Made by a program: the position numbers and the translations under genes. DNA of 60,000 bases from Apostichopus japonicus (taxonomy: Eukaryota > Echinodermata > Holothuroidea > Aspidochirotida > Stichopodidae), in NCBI RefSeq assembly GCF_037975245.1, contig NC_092582.1, forward strand, positions 1,448,001 through 1,508,000, read 5' to 3'. Shown here one piece after another: positions 11,879-22,523 of this stretch; position 1 is the stretch's first letter, and each line of letters starts with the position of its first letter. Below the pieces are notes generated by a model. The model ran no database searches, was not told where the DNA came from, and saw nothing but the letters and a program-made list of their open reading frames with translations.

Positions 11879-12190
11879 TTTTATCAACTTCTATACGTCA
11901 ACGGTGAACAGCTACCATGGAAACCGCTACGCCCTAGTTTTACGGATAACCGCTACATCATGGCCTATCAGACCCTTTATTCGGGATTAAATAGTATGTA
12001 CAGTGACAAAGCCTTTCAGATCAGTCGTAGTGACTACGCCAAAGATTACATGTTGTATGCCTTTGACCTAGCGAGCGGGGCACTTTAATCACCCCCAAAA
12101 CGGTTATGTGCGCCTTGAAATGCAATTTGAGCACGCATTGACCAAAAGTGTAAGTGTGGTTGTTGTGAACAAGGGCCATAATGGTGATGA
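11879..12190 (+). pseudogene. Polinton-type capsid-like fragment (F54H12.2-like family)
   Basis: On the plus strand, opposite to the protease, a frame reads through VNGEQLPWKPL and MAYQTLYSG before a TAA at 12087. A second frame downstream continues the resemblance to about 12180. This pattern is that of the capsid-like proteins annotated as F54H12.2-like in many invertebrates. The frameshift near 12080 and a frame change near 11880 break it. Recognition is from memory of the family, without a search. A (GAT)n run follows at 12185-12203. Confidence 0.5.
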
Positions 12191-12203
12191 TGATGATGAT
12201 GAT
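12185..12203. repeat. (GAT)n trinucleotide run
   Basis: Six to seven GAT units directly after the capsid-like fragment. Confidence 0.9.
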
Positions 12204-12410
12204 TACACGTCGAAATTATCCAGAGACCTCTTCACTCCCTTGGCTTGTTGTCTTCTGACGTTGTTTGGAATTGCTTTTTTTTAAAGGTTTCCTTCTCGAA
12301 GTTGATCTTTCGATTACCCTCGTGACCATCCGCTATTCTGCTTGACCAAGTGGTCGCTTAGCAGAGGTTTTAATGTGTTCCACTTGCAGCGCATCGTTCA
12401 TAATTTCCGT

Positions 12411-12593
12411 TCATGTATACAACGACTGTTTGCTCAGTGTTTTAGCCCCACTCTTTAAAAATGGAAGGGCTGATCTGGCTAATCGCCCTAAGATACCTCC
12501 TAATCCGTGCCCTTTCTGATGGTGGTAACTAGTGAACACTGGAAGTCCACGTCCTACTTGTCGTAGGCAGTAGTCGTCAAAATAATTCTTCAT
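12411..12593 (-). pseudogene. small structural-protein-like fragment of the Polinton relic
   Basis: A 60-codon frame that opens with an ATG and contains GLPVFTSYHHQKGHGLGGIL followed by a basic helix with ALPFLKSGAKTL. The Gly-rich then Leu/Lys amphipathic pattern resembles minor capsid or core proteins of Polinton-type elements. It runs off without a clear C-terminus. Moderate to low certainty. Confidence 0.45.
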
Positions 12594-12968
12594 ATTGATA
12601 CGTTTAGGATTAAGTGAAATAAGAAGTTTAACTCTGCTTGAAATGAAGATTCACTATCACGCGCCCAAGTTGAAATGGAATCAATTGTCCGAGATCATCC
12701 CTTAAATCTATTTGGATGTTTTCTATGATGTGCTACCCAGTGCGTTTATCTCCTATTTAAACAACACGCAGTAAAGGCACGTGAGATTCCCCTACCCTCT
12801 GATGATCGACTATATCACTGTCAACCACAAAAACCGGTGACGCCATTGTGTACATGTGAGACAACGTCACCGATGTTTTAACCCACTTTACATATCTTAT
12901 TATGGTCCAAGAAGCCTAACATTTGACTGAGACCTTGAAGAGCGAGGCTTTTTACTTTCACCGCAGTT

Positions 12969-13530
12969 TTAAAAGAACGCTTGTTGATATGCATTTTCAC
13001 GTTGGCTGACTCCGTTGGGGTTAATTCGTCGTGAAAGGCATATGTGACGTGCTTTATGTATACAAATGTCTCTCCCGTTGAGGAGAATGCTACAATTGTT
13101 TTCTGTCACATTTTGCCAATAAAAAGAATACTGAATTTCACAAAGCGTTACTTCCCAATTACCTGATAACACAATAGGCTCTGCCAACTGCGTCGTGAAA
13201 CTAGAAAGCGTGTTATGTGGAAAATATCCGTAGGAACTGATGCTAGGCAACGTCACGTAAAAGTACGATGCCATCATATCTTGTCCACTTCCTTCAACCA
13301 ACTTTTCAATTTTGTTGGATATCCCTGCCATTAACGAGGTATTCAGTGCGACCTCCTCGCTTTCGCTTCCTCAAAACTTGTTCGACTCTAAATAGGGCGA
13401 TCTCATCGACGTGAACACTTTGGTAGTTCATGTTCATAAAAGTTACCCTCAATAGCCTCACCATCCCAGTCCTAAAATTAAAATTGTCATTCGGTTCCCG
13501 TGCTATTGAAGGATATAGCGTCTTCCACAC
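12969..13530 (-). pseudogene. structural-type protein of the Polinton relic, frameshifted
   Basis: Two overlapping minus frames. One (13331-12969) has FYVTLPSISSYGYFPHNT, then LAEPIVLSG and NWEVTLCEIQY. The other (13530-13306) contains REPNDNFNFRTGMVRLLRV. The first resembles proteins that accompany the F54H12-type capsid and integrase genes in invertebrate genomes; its exact role in the particle is not known to me. The frame change and the late loss of homology show that it is broken. Confidence 0.45.
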
Positions 13531-13778
13531 CCTTCCTTCATTTTCCTTTAAAACGTTTAGGGTGGCGTTTATAATGGATCTGTAATACGCACGATTTTAA
13601 CCGGCTAAGAGTTTGGGTGAAACGTCGATGTATTTCAGAGAATTGCGATAGGTAAAGTCTTTCCACATCCTCAATTTCAAAGTGTGGTTGAACCTTTTTA
13701 CAACAGAAGCTTTAGTTTCATTATTAGTCATGAAATATTGAATGTTTTTATCTTTTAAAAATCTTTGAAAGTATTTTT

Positions 13779-14066
13779 TTAAAAATCCCCACCTCTGGCA
13801 GTATGAATTTGTAATGGCGTTCTGCCCGAGGAAAACATGATTTTTATAGCGTTCAATACGGTAGGACCAGATTTATTTTTGATCGGTGCTACCCATGCAT
13901 GCTTCGATAAGACATCGATGCACGTTAACAAAAATTTAAACCCGCAATTGTACCGCGAAAGAGAACTTAAATCAACAAAATCCATCTCCCACCGGTGATC
14001 CATTGCACTAACCAGAACTCTGTTTCTAGGGAAGCGTACTCTTGAGCTCATATGTAACGTATACAT
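13779..14066 (-). pseudogene. retroviral-type integrase fragment (F54H12.3-like)
   Basis: A 95-codon piece of an RNase H-fold integrase core: WEMDFVDLSSLSRYN carries the first catalytic Asp, followed by FLLTCIDVLSKHAWVAPIKN. At the second catalytic site the expected T-D-x-G-x-[ED]-F reads TARGGDF, so the Asp is Ala. The piece is then cut off. Such integrases insert Polinton-type elements into the host genome. Confidence 0.65.
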
Positions 14067-14539
14067 ATTTTTTTTCAGGCAGTCAAGGATTGCTTTTCAA
14101 GTAAGCTGATGCACCCGATTTTTTTTACTTCTGAGTAAAGTTTGTTAACCCCTCCATAACTCGCAGGGTTAATCTTGTACAGTAGTCCTCGTGGTTTGCA
14201 CCCATAGTGAGGGAGGGACAATGTTGTTTGTCATGAGAGGAGCGGACAGTGAATGATAAACTCTCATCGATATCATTATCATAAATGGCTAAACAAGGTG
14301 TTGGTACTATATCATTTGTAGGGGGGATTGGACGGGAAATAAGGGGGAAATGGGGAACATGCGAGGTAGGGATGGGATGGTATAGCTTAATATTCCTGGC
14401 AAGAAAAATAAAGTATGGAGACTTGTAAAACGACTAACGAACAAAATTGTAACTGTCGTATATACATTGCTTTACATAATATTTGTTTAGCTTTTACTTA
14501 CAACACAATCATTTACATTAATTTTAAATAACATCTTAA

Positions 14540-14833
14540 TTATTTATTGTTAACATTACACATTATTCTTAACATTATTCGTCTGAACAAGTCAAAATGT
14601 TTGCGTAATGCCCAATGCACAAAATAATAATATATTTTCCACAATTCCTTTGGTGGCATATCTATCTTCAACGCAAGACATTTAATCATATATTTGGTCA
14701 TAAAAATGACTTCATTGTCCAAGTTTCTTACGGAATCATCCAGGAACATAGCGAGGCGTTCATCGTCCGTGGCCATGAGAAACCAGTCGTGCTCAATTTG
14801 ACTCGGATGGTCCACACTGCAACCGTAACACAA
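14540..14833 (-). pseudogene. unrecognised frame in the Polinton relic
   Basis: A 97-codon frame from ATG, beginning CYGCSVDHPSQIEHDW and followed by a helical, Met/Phe-rich tail. The CxxC plus H spacing could bind zinc. Its strand and place suggest that it belongs to the element. I cannot assign a function. Confidence 0.35.
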
Positions 14834-14896
14834 ATCATTACATTTTTGTTTTATTGTATGCCAAAGCTCTTGGCAAAATGCTTTCTTTGCTAATCG

Positions 14897-15163
14897 TTAC
14901 GATGTCTTTTCATGTTCGGTTGTCGTTGTCTGGACCTCATCTACAACGATGTCTGGATCTAACAGTCTCTTTTCATCACATCTGGGGTTTCGCCTCTTGA
15001 TATGCATAGAAACTTGGGGTGCCTCTATATCCGGTTGTCGTACATTGACGATCGGGGTCTCCAGGTCTGCCTCCTCATCAGAATCCAGTACCCAGATCAC
15101 TTCAGTTTCATCCTGAAACATAGTACGAACAACATGAATACTAAATCCTGTTACAAACAGCAA
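14897..15163 (-). pseudogene. unrecognised acidic frame in the Polinton relic
   Basis: An 88-codon minus frame with an acidic centre (VLDSDEEADLE) and a basic patch (IKRRNPRCDEKR). No domain is recognised. It may be part of the element or chance. Confidence 0.2.
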
Positions 15164-15470
15164 TCATCGCTGCGAGATTTTCGTCAATGTCAGGCACAAA
15201 TACTCTCCAACCACATCCACTGCTCCCCCGTTATATTTATACCTTTCTTTGTCGGATAACATTTTCCAAACTCTCTGTATCGTATGTGCTCACGTAGACT
15301 GATAAATGTCTTCCCGTCCAATAAATAAGCCTATCATTTTGAAAGGGTTTTTCAAGCGTGTTAGTTTCATTCTCAGGTTGTAAATGATGTTTGTCATCTT
15401 ATTAAACGTGAAGGCAAAGGGTTCCTTTCAACTTCCTTCAGTGCATTACTAATATGCGTCATTAAAAACA

Positions 15471-15827
15471 TTAATTCACCCCACTGTTTGACGGATAAAA
15501 TAGACCTGATTTTCTTGGCAGTAACGCATCACACACATCCTTGCTATAACATTGTCTTATGGTAACGTAAGCCTTGCAACGAAATGTATGTAACGGTACG
15601 TGCGTATTGCCTTCGAGATGAAACACAGTAGGTTTACTCACATGTGTTTGGTTTGCAACCTGCTGCGTCGTAATTCTCTTCCAATGGCGATACCGTTGGT
15701 GGAGGTGGCTGCGGCGACCGCTTAATCGGGCTCGGGCATTGGAGACGGTTTTTTTCGTCTTGAGGCGTTGGGGCGTTACACCTTTTCCAAATTTGGCCAT
15801 ATTAATGAAGTTCAAGTCTAACGGCAC
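15471..15827 (-). pseudogene. unrecognised basic frame in the Polinton relic
   Basis: A 118-codon minus frame with a second ATG at residue 10 (MAKFGKG) and a highly basic stretch (about residues 20-52, many Arg/Lys/His). It could encode a core-like DNA-binding protein, but no family is recognised. An ORF of this size could also be chance. Confidence 0.25.
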
Positions 15828-16175
15828 TGTGAGTCATCGTTGCGATTGGAAAAGCCATGATGTAATTGTCGTCCAAATCAAAGAATCCTTAAAAATGAGG
15901 AACTCCAAACTTTGAGATAAACAGTAATAATGTTCCAAGTCCGAACTTTTCATAAAGTTGAAGCTGGAAAAATAGCTATGTCCACAGATTTGAGATTGGT
16001 TGAGAAACAACGTTGAGGAACGATGTCAACAGTGAGATGCTTCGATACAGAGTGATCTTATACAGGTTTTTACAACACACTAATATCTCTGTTTTTAATC
16101 TTAGAACAATGAAACGACTGTAAGCTTTTTCCATCAAAAACATTAGGTTAAACATATGGGTACCCTGATCCGCCC

Positions 16176-16388
16176 TTAATCATTCCTTTCAGAATTAATA
16201 TACGTCCGTTTGTCTCCATGTGTGAAAATAAACCCGTATAGTGAAAATACCCTCATCCCATCTTCAAAGTTATTACTGGTTATTAATAATACTCCGTCGC
16301 AATAATTTCTAAGGATTTCTCTGTTTTCCGCTTCGTCATCATTCTCATCACCTGTTATAAGAGAACTATACTTCAACTCGCTCCTCAT
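16176..16388 (-). other. unassigned 70-codon frame
   Basis: A short minus frame with an acidic N-terminal third (GDENDDEAENREIL). No motif, no partner and no clear start context. It marks the right edge of the sequence that still looks like the Polinton relic. Confidence 0.15.
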
Positions 16389-16499
16389 TAAGATGCCTTT
16401 TCAACCATTGACACACCCCGCTGTTGATGCCAATCATGTCAGAATTTGTTGCCAACGTGTCATGTTTCTATCTCAAAACTTTGGAATAGGAAGGAGCGC

Positions 16500-16939
16500 T
16501 TAGGCCTTAAACTTTGTCAATAGAGGGCGTTCTGTCATATGACATCATACAATTGATTTTAATAAAAAAAGAATGATAATAATAGTAAACAATATAAACA
16601 AAATAAAAATTATATATAAAAAATCATATCAATAGTTTTTATCAATAATTCATATGTAAATTCAATATCAAAATGAATATAAAATCAATTCAAAATAATA
16701 CAAATGTTAATAAAAATATTATCAATGAAAACAATATCCACATTTGCATAACAAGGCAAGTGTCCCTCACCATCGTCATCTCTACTCAGTAATATAACGT
16801 TATTTCATAACACTGCACAATCCGTGTACGTCCCATCTGCATTATTTTCTCTTCAGATTTCAAGCTCATTCCATAAATGAAAAAGCGAAATTGGTTCAGA
16901 ACTCGTTTTTTACACATGTTCTTTTTTTATTGACATCAG
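16500..16939 (+). other. AT-rich intron and the start of cassette homology
   Basis: 16550-16740 is almost entirely A and T in short irregular repeats. From about 16810 the sequence matches the B-to-C introns of the cassettes (GTACGTCCCATCTGCATTA, then TCTTCAG), so cassette homology resumes here just before exon C0. Confidence 0.7.
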
Positions 16940-17131
16940 AACCCTGTTGTGAGGATGATATTGGTGTTGGCCAATGGAGAGTTGAATATAACAGAGTCTC
17001 AGTGGAGCGAGGAACCAGACCACACGGTACCACTGCTACCTTTGTATGTACTGAGCGTGGACATCGAACAAGTGACAGGAAGCAATGTCTTAATGGACAA
17101 TGGCGAGGAGATCCACCAACTTGTACTAAAA
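16940..17131 (+). CDS. CCP/sushi exon C0
   Basis: A complete CCP domain in a 192-bp phase 1-1 exon, after TTGACATCAG and before GTATGTC. It starts EPCCEDDIGVGQWRVEYN, has VC and QC in the middle and ends GQWRGDPPTC. There is an extra cysteine at the start (CC where other copies have CN). It is the first C exon after the 15-kb intron and joins S1 or A0 in phase. Confidence 0.85.
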
Positions 17132-17768
17132 GTATGTCATGAAATCTGACTAACGCTACAAAACAAAATGTGAATGTGTTATTTCATATGTGTAGATCGA
17201 ATACGTAGCCTTCGATTTAGGCAATGGCCGGATAGGCCTATATTTCATAAATGAAGCAACAGTAACCTACTATGATTGACAATCATTGATCTTTTACAAC
17301 TTTATAGAAATCAATCTTGGGTCATATGGAATGAGAGGAAAGAGATACTCATTAAACGTACGGTATCATAATGGACACCATGAACAGTTACACATTAATT
17401 AAACGGTTTTCCGACTCTCAAAATGTGAATATTTATACAGTATTTTATATAATACTCTGATAAGTACAAGGGAATTTAAGGTTAATCATTTCTACAACAT
17501 ATATCCTGAAAGGTAAATCTTAATTCGTTTAAATGAAATGTGTTTAATTGGTGCTGCAAATAACGAAGGAAGAGGTAGGTATTTTCACTCCTCTTTACTT
17601 TCTTGCAATGTATGTGATACAGATTCATTCTGTTTTACGTAATTTTCATAATGTAAAGAAATAAATCTGAAAAGAATACGCTTCGATAAAACAAAGCACA
17701 AAGTCCGGCGTCTATATCATTATTTATTTTCTAACGTAATCAAATTGAAACATTCTTGTACATTTCAG

Positions 17769-17942
17769 TTCCATGTGCCCACCAAAACATACGGAATGGG
17801 CGTGTTCATTATTCCACGAGAAACCCAGAGCAAGGAACTACAAGAAACGTAGCTTGTAAGGCGGGATACCGAGCCACAGATATGGCCGATTCAGTATGTG
17901 ATTTGGGAAGCTGGACAACTGCTCTACCGGGATGTGTCGAAA
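17769..17942 (+). CDS. CCP/sushi exon A1
   Basis: An A-type CCP domain with all four cysteines and the GSW tryptophan. Copy-specific residues are CAHQ at the start, STRN, TRNVAC and LPGC. Acceptor ATTTCAG, donor GTAAGG; 174 bp. Confidence 0.88.
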
Positions 17943-18150
17943 GTAAGGAATAAACACCTTGATCTACTAACTTCTGCAACTACAGTCCTATTCGTCCACT
18001 TTAAGAACACCGGATGTAGTCTTTATTCGAATGTATATGTTTTTTGTGATCTCCACGCAATGCACAATTACTCGTGCTACTCATCTAACTTCTTTCGTTT
18101 ACCTATAGTATATATTTTGGAATATCTATTTACTGATTCTCGATTTTCAG

Positions 18151-18357
18151 ATCCATGTCCTCCCTTGGTAAACCATCCACATTACATGGCAGTTACTTAT
18201 AAATTAGAAAGTGATGGTTCTTGTTACCTGCATTCCACCCTGGCAACATTTCATTGTGTGGAAGAAGGGTTCGTTCTTGAAAATGTTAATGAAGAGCAAT
18301 ATACATACATAAAAGGACAGTGGAGAGGACCAAATACATACCCACGTTGTACAATAG
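18151..18357 (+). pseudogene. CCP/sushi exon B1, decayed
   Basis: A B-type CCP domain, open across its length, starting [15 protein letters not shown]. Two defects are visible. The third framework cysteine is Tyr (YTYIKGQW where the family has YTC or RTC). The donor that intact copies have as GTATGT reads GAATGT, losing the GT. It also carries the extra GSC cysteine. It is probably skipped in splicing, or read through into the AT tract. Confidence 0.65.
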
Positions 18358-18369
18358 GAATGTGGGCAA

Positions 18370-18393
18370 ATATATATATATATATATATATAT
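18370..18393. repeat. (AT)n tract after exon B1
   Basis: Short AT repeat starting about twelve bases after the B1 donor position. Confidence 0.9.
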
Positions 18394-18623
18394 TGCCGTT
18401 CTGAGATTTATACACATGTAACTCGTCTAACGGAAAATTTAACAGTTTTGACATTTCCCGAAAGAGAAAATGTACAGTAATGTGATGCTATTTAATTACA
18501 CTTACAATGCGTGTACGTCCATCTGCATTATTTTCTCTTCAGTTTCAAGCTCATTCCATAAATGAAAAAGCGAAATTTTCTCGAAGCTCGTTTTTTACAC
18601 ATGTTCTTTTGTATTGACATCAG

Positions 18624-18815
18624 ATCCCTGCAATGAGGATGATATTGGTGTTGGCCAATGGAGAGTTGTTTATAACAGAGTCTCAGTGGAGCGAGGAACC
18701 AGACCACACGGTACCACTGCTACCTTTGTATGTACTGAGCGTGGACATCGAACAAGTGACACGAAGCAATGTCTTTATGGACAATGGCGAGGAGATGCAC
18801 CAACTTGTACTAAAA
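18624..18815 (+). CDS. CCP/sushi exon C1
   Basis: C-type CCP with four cysteines. Copy marks: DPCNEDD at the start, RVVYN (others RVEYN) and CLYGQW (others CLNGQW). Acceptor GACATCAG, donor GTATGTC; 192 bp. Confidence 0.87.
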
Positions 18816-19452
18816 GTATGTCATGAAATCTGAATAACGCATCAAGACAAAATGTGAATATGTTATTTCAAATGTGTAGATCGAATACGTAGCCTTCGAT
18901 TTAGGCAATGGCCTGATATGCCTATATTTCATAAATGAAGCAACAGTAACCTACTATGATTGACAATCATTGATCTTTTACAACTTTATAGAAATCAATC
19001 TTGGGTCATATGGAATGAGAGGAAAGAGATACTCATTAAACGTACGGTATCATAATGGACACCATGAACAGTTACACATTAATTAAACGGTTTTCCGACT
19101 CTCAAAATGTGAATATTTATACAGTATTTTATATAATACTCTGATAAGTACAAGGGAATTTAAGGTTAATCATTTCTACAACATATATCCTGAAAGGTAA
19201 ATCTTAATTCGTTTAAATGAAATGTGTTTAATTGGTGCTGCAAATAACGAAGGAAGAGGTAGGTATTTTCACTCCTCTTTACTTTCTTGCAATGTATGTG
19301 ATACAGATTCATTCTGTTTTACGTAATTTTCATAATGTAAAGAAATAAATCTGAAAAGAATACGCTTCGATAAAACAAAGCACAAAGTCCGGCGTCTATA
19401 TCATTATTTATATTCTAACGTAATCAAATTGAAACATTCTTGTACATTTCAG

Positions 19453-19626
19453 TTCCATGTGCCCACCAAAACATACGGAATGGGCGTGTTCATTATTCCA
19501 CGAATAACCCAGAGCAAGGAACTACAAGAAAGGTAGCTTGTAAGGCGGGATATCGAGCCACAGATATGGCCGATTCAGTATGTGATTTGGGGAGCTGGAC
19601 AACTGCTCTACCGGGATGTGTCGAAA
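19453..19626 (+). CDS. CCP/sushi exon A2
   Basis: A-type CCP, intact. Copy marks: CAHQ, STNN, TRKVAC, LPGC. It is very close to A1, including the whole intron before it. Confidence 0.88.
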
Positions 19627-19833
19627 GTAAGGAATAAACACCTTGATCTACTAACTTCTGCAACTACAGTCCTATTCGTCCACATTAAGAACACCGGTGT
19701 AGTCTTTATTCGAATGTATATGTTTCTTGTGATCTCCACGCAATGCACAATTACTCGTGCTACTCATCTAACTTCTTTCGTTTACCTATTGTATATATTT
19801 TGGAATATCTATTTACTGATTCTCGATTTTCAG

Positions 19834-20039
19834 ATCCATGTCCTCCCTTGGTAAACCATCCACATTACATGGCAGTTACTTATAGAGTAGAAAGTGATGG
19901 TTCTAATAACCTGCATTCCACCGTGGCAACATTTCATTGTGTGGAAGAAACTTTCGTCCTTGAAAATGTTAATGAAGAGCAATATACATGCATAAAGAAC
20001 AGTGGAAAGGACCAAATACATACCCACGTTGTACAATAG
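19834..20039 (+). pseudogene. CCP/sushi exon B2, frameshifted
   Basis: B-type exon of the decaying class ([12 protein letters not shown]). Relative to B1 one base is lost near 19996 (CATAAAGAACAG versus CATAAAAGGACAG), so the frame ends in TAG at the donor site. The conserved Trp and the last cysteine are lost. The donor also has GA for GT. Confidence 0.8.
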
Positions 20040-20046
20040 GAATGTG

Positions 20047-20049
<3 letters not shown>

Positions 20050-20124
<75 letters not shown>

Positions 20125-20156
20125 CCTATATATATATAGGCCTATATATATATAGG

Positions 20157-20187
<31 letters not shown>
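20050..20187. repeat. (AT)n tract with periodic TAGGCCTA
   Basis: A long AT repeat after exon B2. Within it, at 20121-20161, the palindrome TAGGCCTA occurs three times, about 18 bp apart. It runs into the first unit of the SINE array. Confidence 0.95.
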
Positions 20188-20193
<6 letters not shown>

Positions 20194-20237
20194 ATCGTAA
20201 TGAGTTGGAAAATCAAGAACAGTGAAAACAACTTTCA

Positions 20238-20309
20238 GCCTCCACCGGGATTCGAACCACGGGCCTTCCGCTCTGTACGCGGACACCCTAACCACTAGGC
20301 TATGGACGC
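20238..20309 (-). mobile_element. tRNA-like SINE head, array copy 1
   Basis: 72 nt with a box A TAGCCTAGTGG and a perfect box B GGTTCGAATCC. The acceptor stem GCGTCCA/TGGAGGC has one mismatch. The anticodon loop GTACAGA would give ACA, an anticodon not normally used in animals, so this is a SINE head and not a tRNA gene. Confidence 0.75.
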
Positions 20310-20609
20310 TGATTGTATGTCCAGAGGTTCGAAACCGGTAAGGAAGATCATAATTCCACTGTAAGCGTTTGTCACCTGTATCGAACAATACTAGTTCTGT
20401 TTTTGGTGACATGTTTTGCCTAACTCTAGAGATCAAACATGATGCTGACCAACTCGAAATCATTTGTGATTCCTAAAGCCGGATCTCGAAAGAGATACTT
20501 TAAACAGACTGTATGTTAATGCAATGGAGGTAAACGACAAAGGCAAATGAATATATATAAATGAAAATCGTAATGAGTTGGAAAATCAAGAACAGTGAAA
20601 AAACTTTCA

Positions 20610-20681
20610 GCCTCCACCGGGATTCGAACCACGGGCCTTCCGCTCTGTACGCGGACACTTTAACCACTAGGCTATGGACGC
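20610..20681 (-). mobile_element. tRNA-like SINE head, array copy 2
   Basis: Same head as copy 1, with one change in the box A flank (ACTTTAACC versus ACCCTAACC on the plus strand). Confidence 0.7.
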
Positions 20682-20983
20682 TGATTGTATGTCCAGAGGT
20701 TCGAAACCGGTAAGGAAGATCGTAATTCCAATGTAAGCGTTTGTCACCTGTATCGAACAATACTAGTTCTGTTTTTGGTGACATGTTTTGCCTAACTCTA
20801 GAGATCAAACATGATGCTGACCAACTCGAAATCAATTGTGATTCCTAAAGCCGGATCTCGAAAGAGATACTTTAAACAGACTTTATGTTAATGCAATGGA
20901 GGTAAACGACAAAGGCAAATGAATATATATATAAATGAAAATCGTAATGAATTGGAAAATCAAGAACAGTGAAAAAACTTTCA

Positions 20984-21055
20984 GCCTCCACCGGGATTCG
21001 AACCACGGGCCTTCCGCTCTGTACGCGGACACCCTAACCACTAGGCTATGGACGC
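20984..21055 (-). mobile_element. tRNA-like SINE head, array copy 3
   Basis: Identical on reading to copy 1 in the head; boxes A and B intact. Confidence 0.7.
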
Positions 21056-21357
21056 TGATTGTATGTCCAGAGGTTCGAAACCGGTAAGGAAAATCGTAAT
21101 TCCAATGTAAGCGTTTGTCACCTGTATCGAACAATACTAGTTCTGTTTTTGGTGACATGTTTTGCCTAACTCTAGAGATCAAACATGATGCTGACCAACT
21201 CGAAATCATTTGTGATTCCTAAAGCCGGATCTCGAAAGAGATACTTTAAACAGACTTTATGTTAATGCAATGGAGGTAAACGACAAAGGCAAATGAATAT
21301 ATATATAAATGAAAATCGTAATGAATTGGAAAATCAAGAACAGTGAAAAAACTTTCA

Positions 21358-21429
21358 GCCTCCACCGGGATTCGAACCATGGGCCTTCCGCTCTGTACGC
21401 GGACACCCTAACCACTAGGCTATGGACGC
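21358..21429 (-). mobile_element. tRNA-like SINE head, array copy 4
   Basis: As copy 3, with CCATGGGCC instead of CCACGGGCC just outside box B, a change shared with copy 5. Confidence 0.7.
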
Positions 21430-21731
21430 TGATTGTATGTCCAGAGGTTCGAAACCGGTAAGGGAGATCGTAATTCCACTGTAAGCGTTTGTCACCTGTA
21501 TCGAACAATACTAGTTCTGTTTTTGGTGACATGTTTTGCCTAACTCTAGAGATCAAACATGATGCTGACCAACTCGAAATCATTTGTGATTCCTAAAGCC
21601 GGATCTCGAAAGAGATACTTTAAACAGACTTTATGTTAATGCAATGGAGGTAAACGACAAAGGCAAATGAATATATATATCAATGAAAATCGTAATGAGT
21701 TGGAAAATCAAGAACAGTGAAAAAACTTTCA

Positions 21732-21803
21732 GCCTCCACCGGGATTCGAACCATGGGCCTTCCGCTCTGTACGCGGACACCCTAACCACTAGGCTATGGA
21801 CGC
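21732..21803 (-). mobile_element. tRNA-like SINE head, array copy 5
   Basis: As copy 4. The unit after it stops after 27 bases, at an AT run joined back to cassette intron. Confidence 0.7.
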
Positions 21804-22331
21804 TGATTGTATGTCCAGAGGTTCGAAACCGGTAAGGGAGATCGTAATTCCACTGTAAGCGTTTGTCACCTGTATCGAACAATACTAGTTCTGTTTTTGG
21901 TGACATGTTTTGCCTAACTCTAGAGATCAAACATGATGCTGACCAACTCGAAATCAATTGTGATTCCTAAAGCCGGATCTCGAAAGAAATACTTTAAACA
22001 GACTTTATGTTAATACAATGGAGGTAAACGACAAAGGCAAATGAATATATATATCAATGAAAATCGTAATGAGTTGGAAAATCATATATATATATTCATT
22101 GCCGTTCTGAGATTTATACACATGTAACTCGTCTAACGGAAAATTTAACAGTTTTGACATTTCCCAAAAGAAAAACTGTTCAGTAATGTGATGCTATTTA
22201 TTTACACTTTACAATGCGTGTACGTCCCATCTGCATTATTTTCTCTTCAGATTCAAGCTCATTCCATTAATGAAAAAGCAAAATTTGTTCGAAACTCGTT
22301 TTTTACACATTTTCTTTTGTATTGACATCAG

Positions 22332-22523
22332 ATCCATGTAATGAGGATGATATTGGTGTTGGCCAATGGAGAGTTGAATATAACATAGTCTCAGTGGAGC
22401 GAGGAACCATACCACACGGTACCACTGCTACCTTTGTATGTACTCAGCGTGGACATCGAACAAGTGACACGAAGCAATGTCTTAATGGACAATGGCGAGG
22501 AGATGCACCAACTTGTACTAAAG
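22332..22523 (+). CDS. CCP/sushi exon C2
   Basis: C-type CCP, intact. Copy marks: DPCNEDD, EYNIVS, GTIPHGTT, CTQRGH and an end codon beginning with G (AAAG|GTATGT). Nearly the same as C6. Confidence 0.88.

Larger units (their letters stand above)
11500..16400. mobile_element. Polinton/Maverick-type (adintovirus-like) relic
   Basis: Several separate fragments in this stretch match virus-like DNA transposon genes: an adenain-type protease piece, a capsid-like piece on the plus strand, small structural-protein pieces and a retroviral-type integrase piece. All are cut by stops or frameshifts. No DNA polymerase B or packaging ATPase was recognised, and no terminal inverted repeats were located, so the ends are approximate. 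Its base composition is richer in GC than the surrounding introns. It is an old, inactive insertion in the host intron. Confidence 0.65.
20188..22083 (-). repeat. tandem array of a 374-bp tRNA-SINE unit (5 copies plus 27 bp)
   Basis: Units start ATGAAAATCG at 20188, 20561, 20935, 21309 and 21683, with a stub at 22057-22083. Each holds a minus-strand tRNA-derived SINE head, its upstream part and an AT tail, plus a constant flank (CGACAAAGGCAAATGAAT). Copies differ by only a few bases, so they arose by tandem duplication of one inserted SINE with its flank and not by five insertions. The array sits where the B2-to-C2 intron should be short, adding about 2 kb. Confidence 0.9.

Noticed and set aside
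20158-21957. Five minus-strand frames of about 108 residues with SLVVRVSAYRAEGPWFESRW
   Set aside because: They are translations of the tRNA-derived SINE head, including both pol III boxes. Such peptides appear wherever these SINEs are read as protein.
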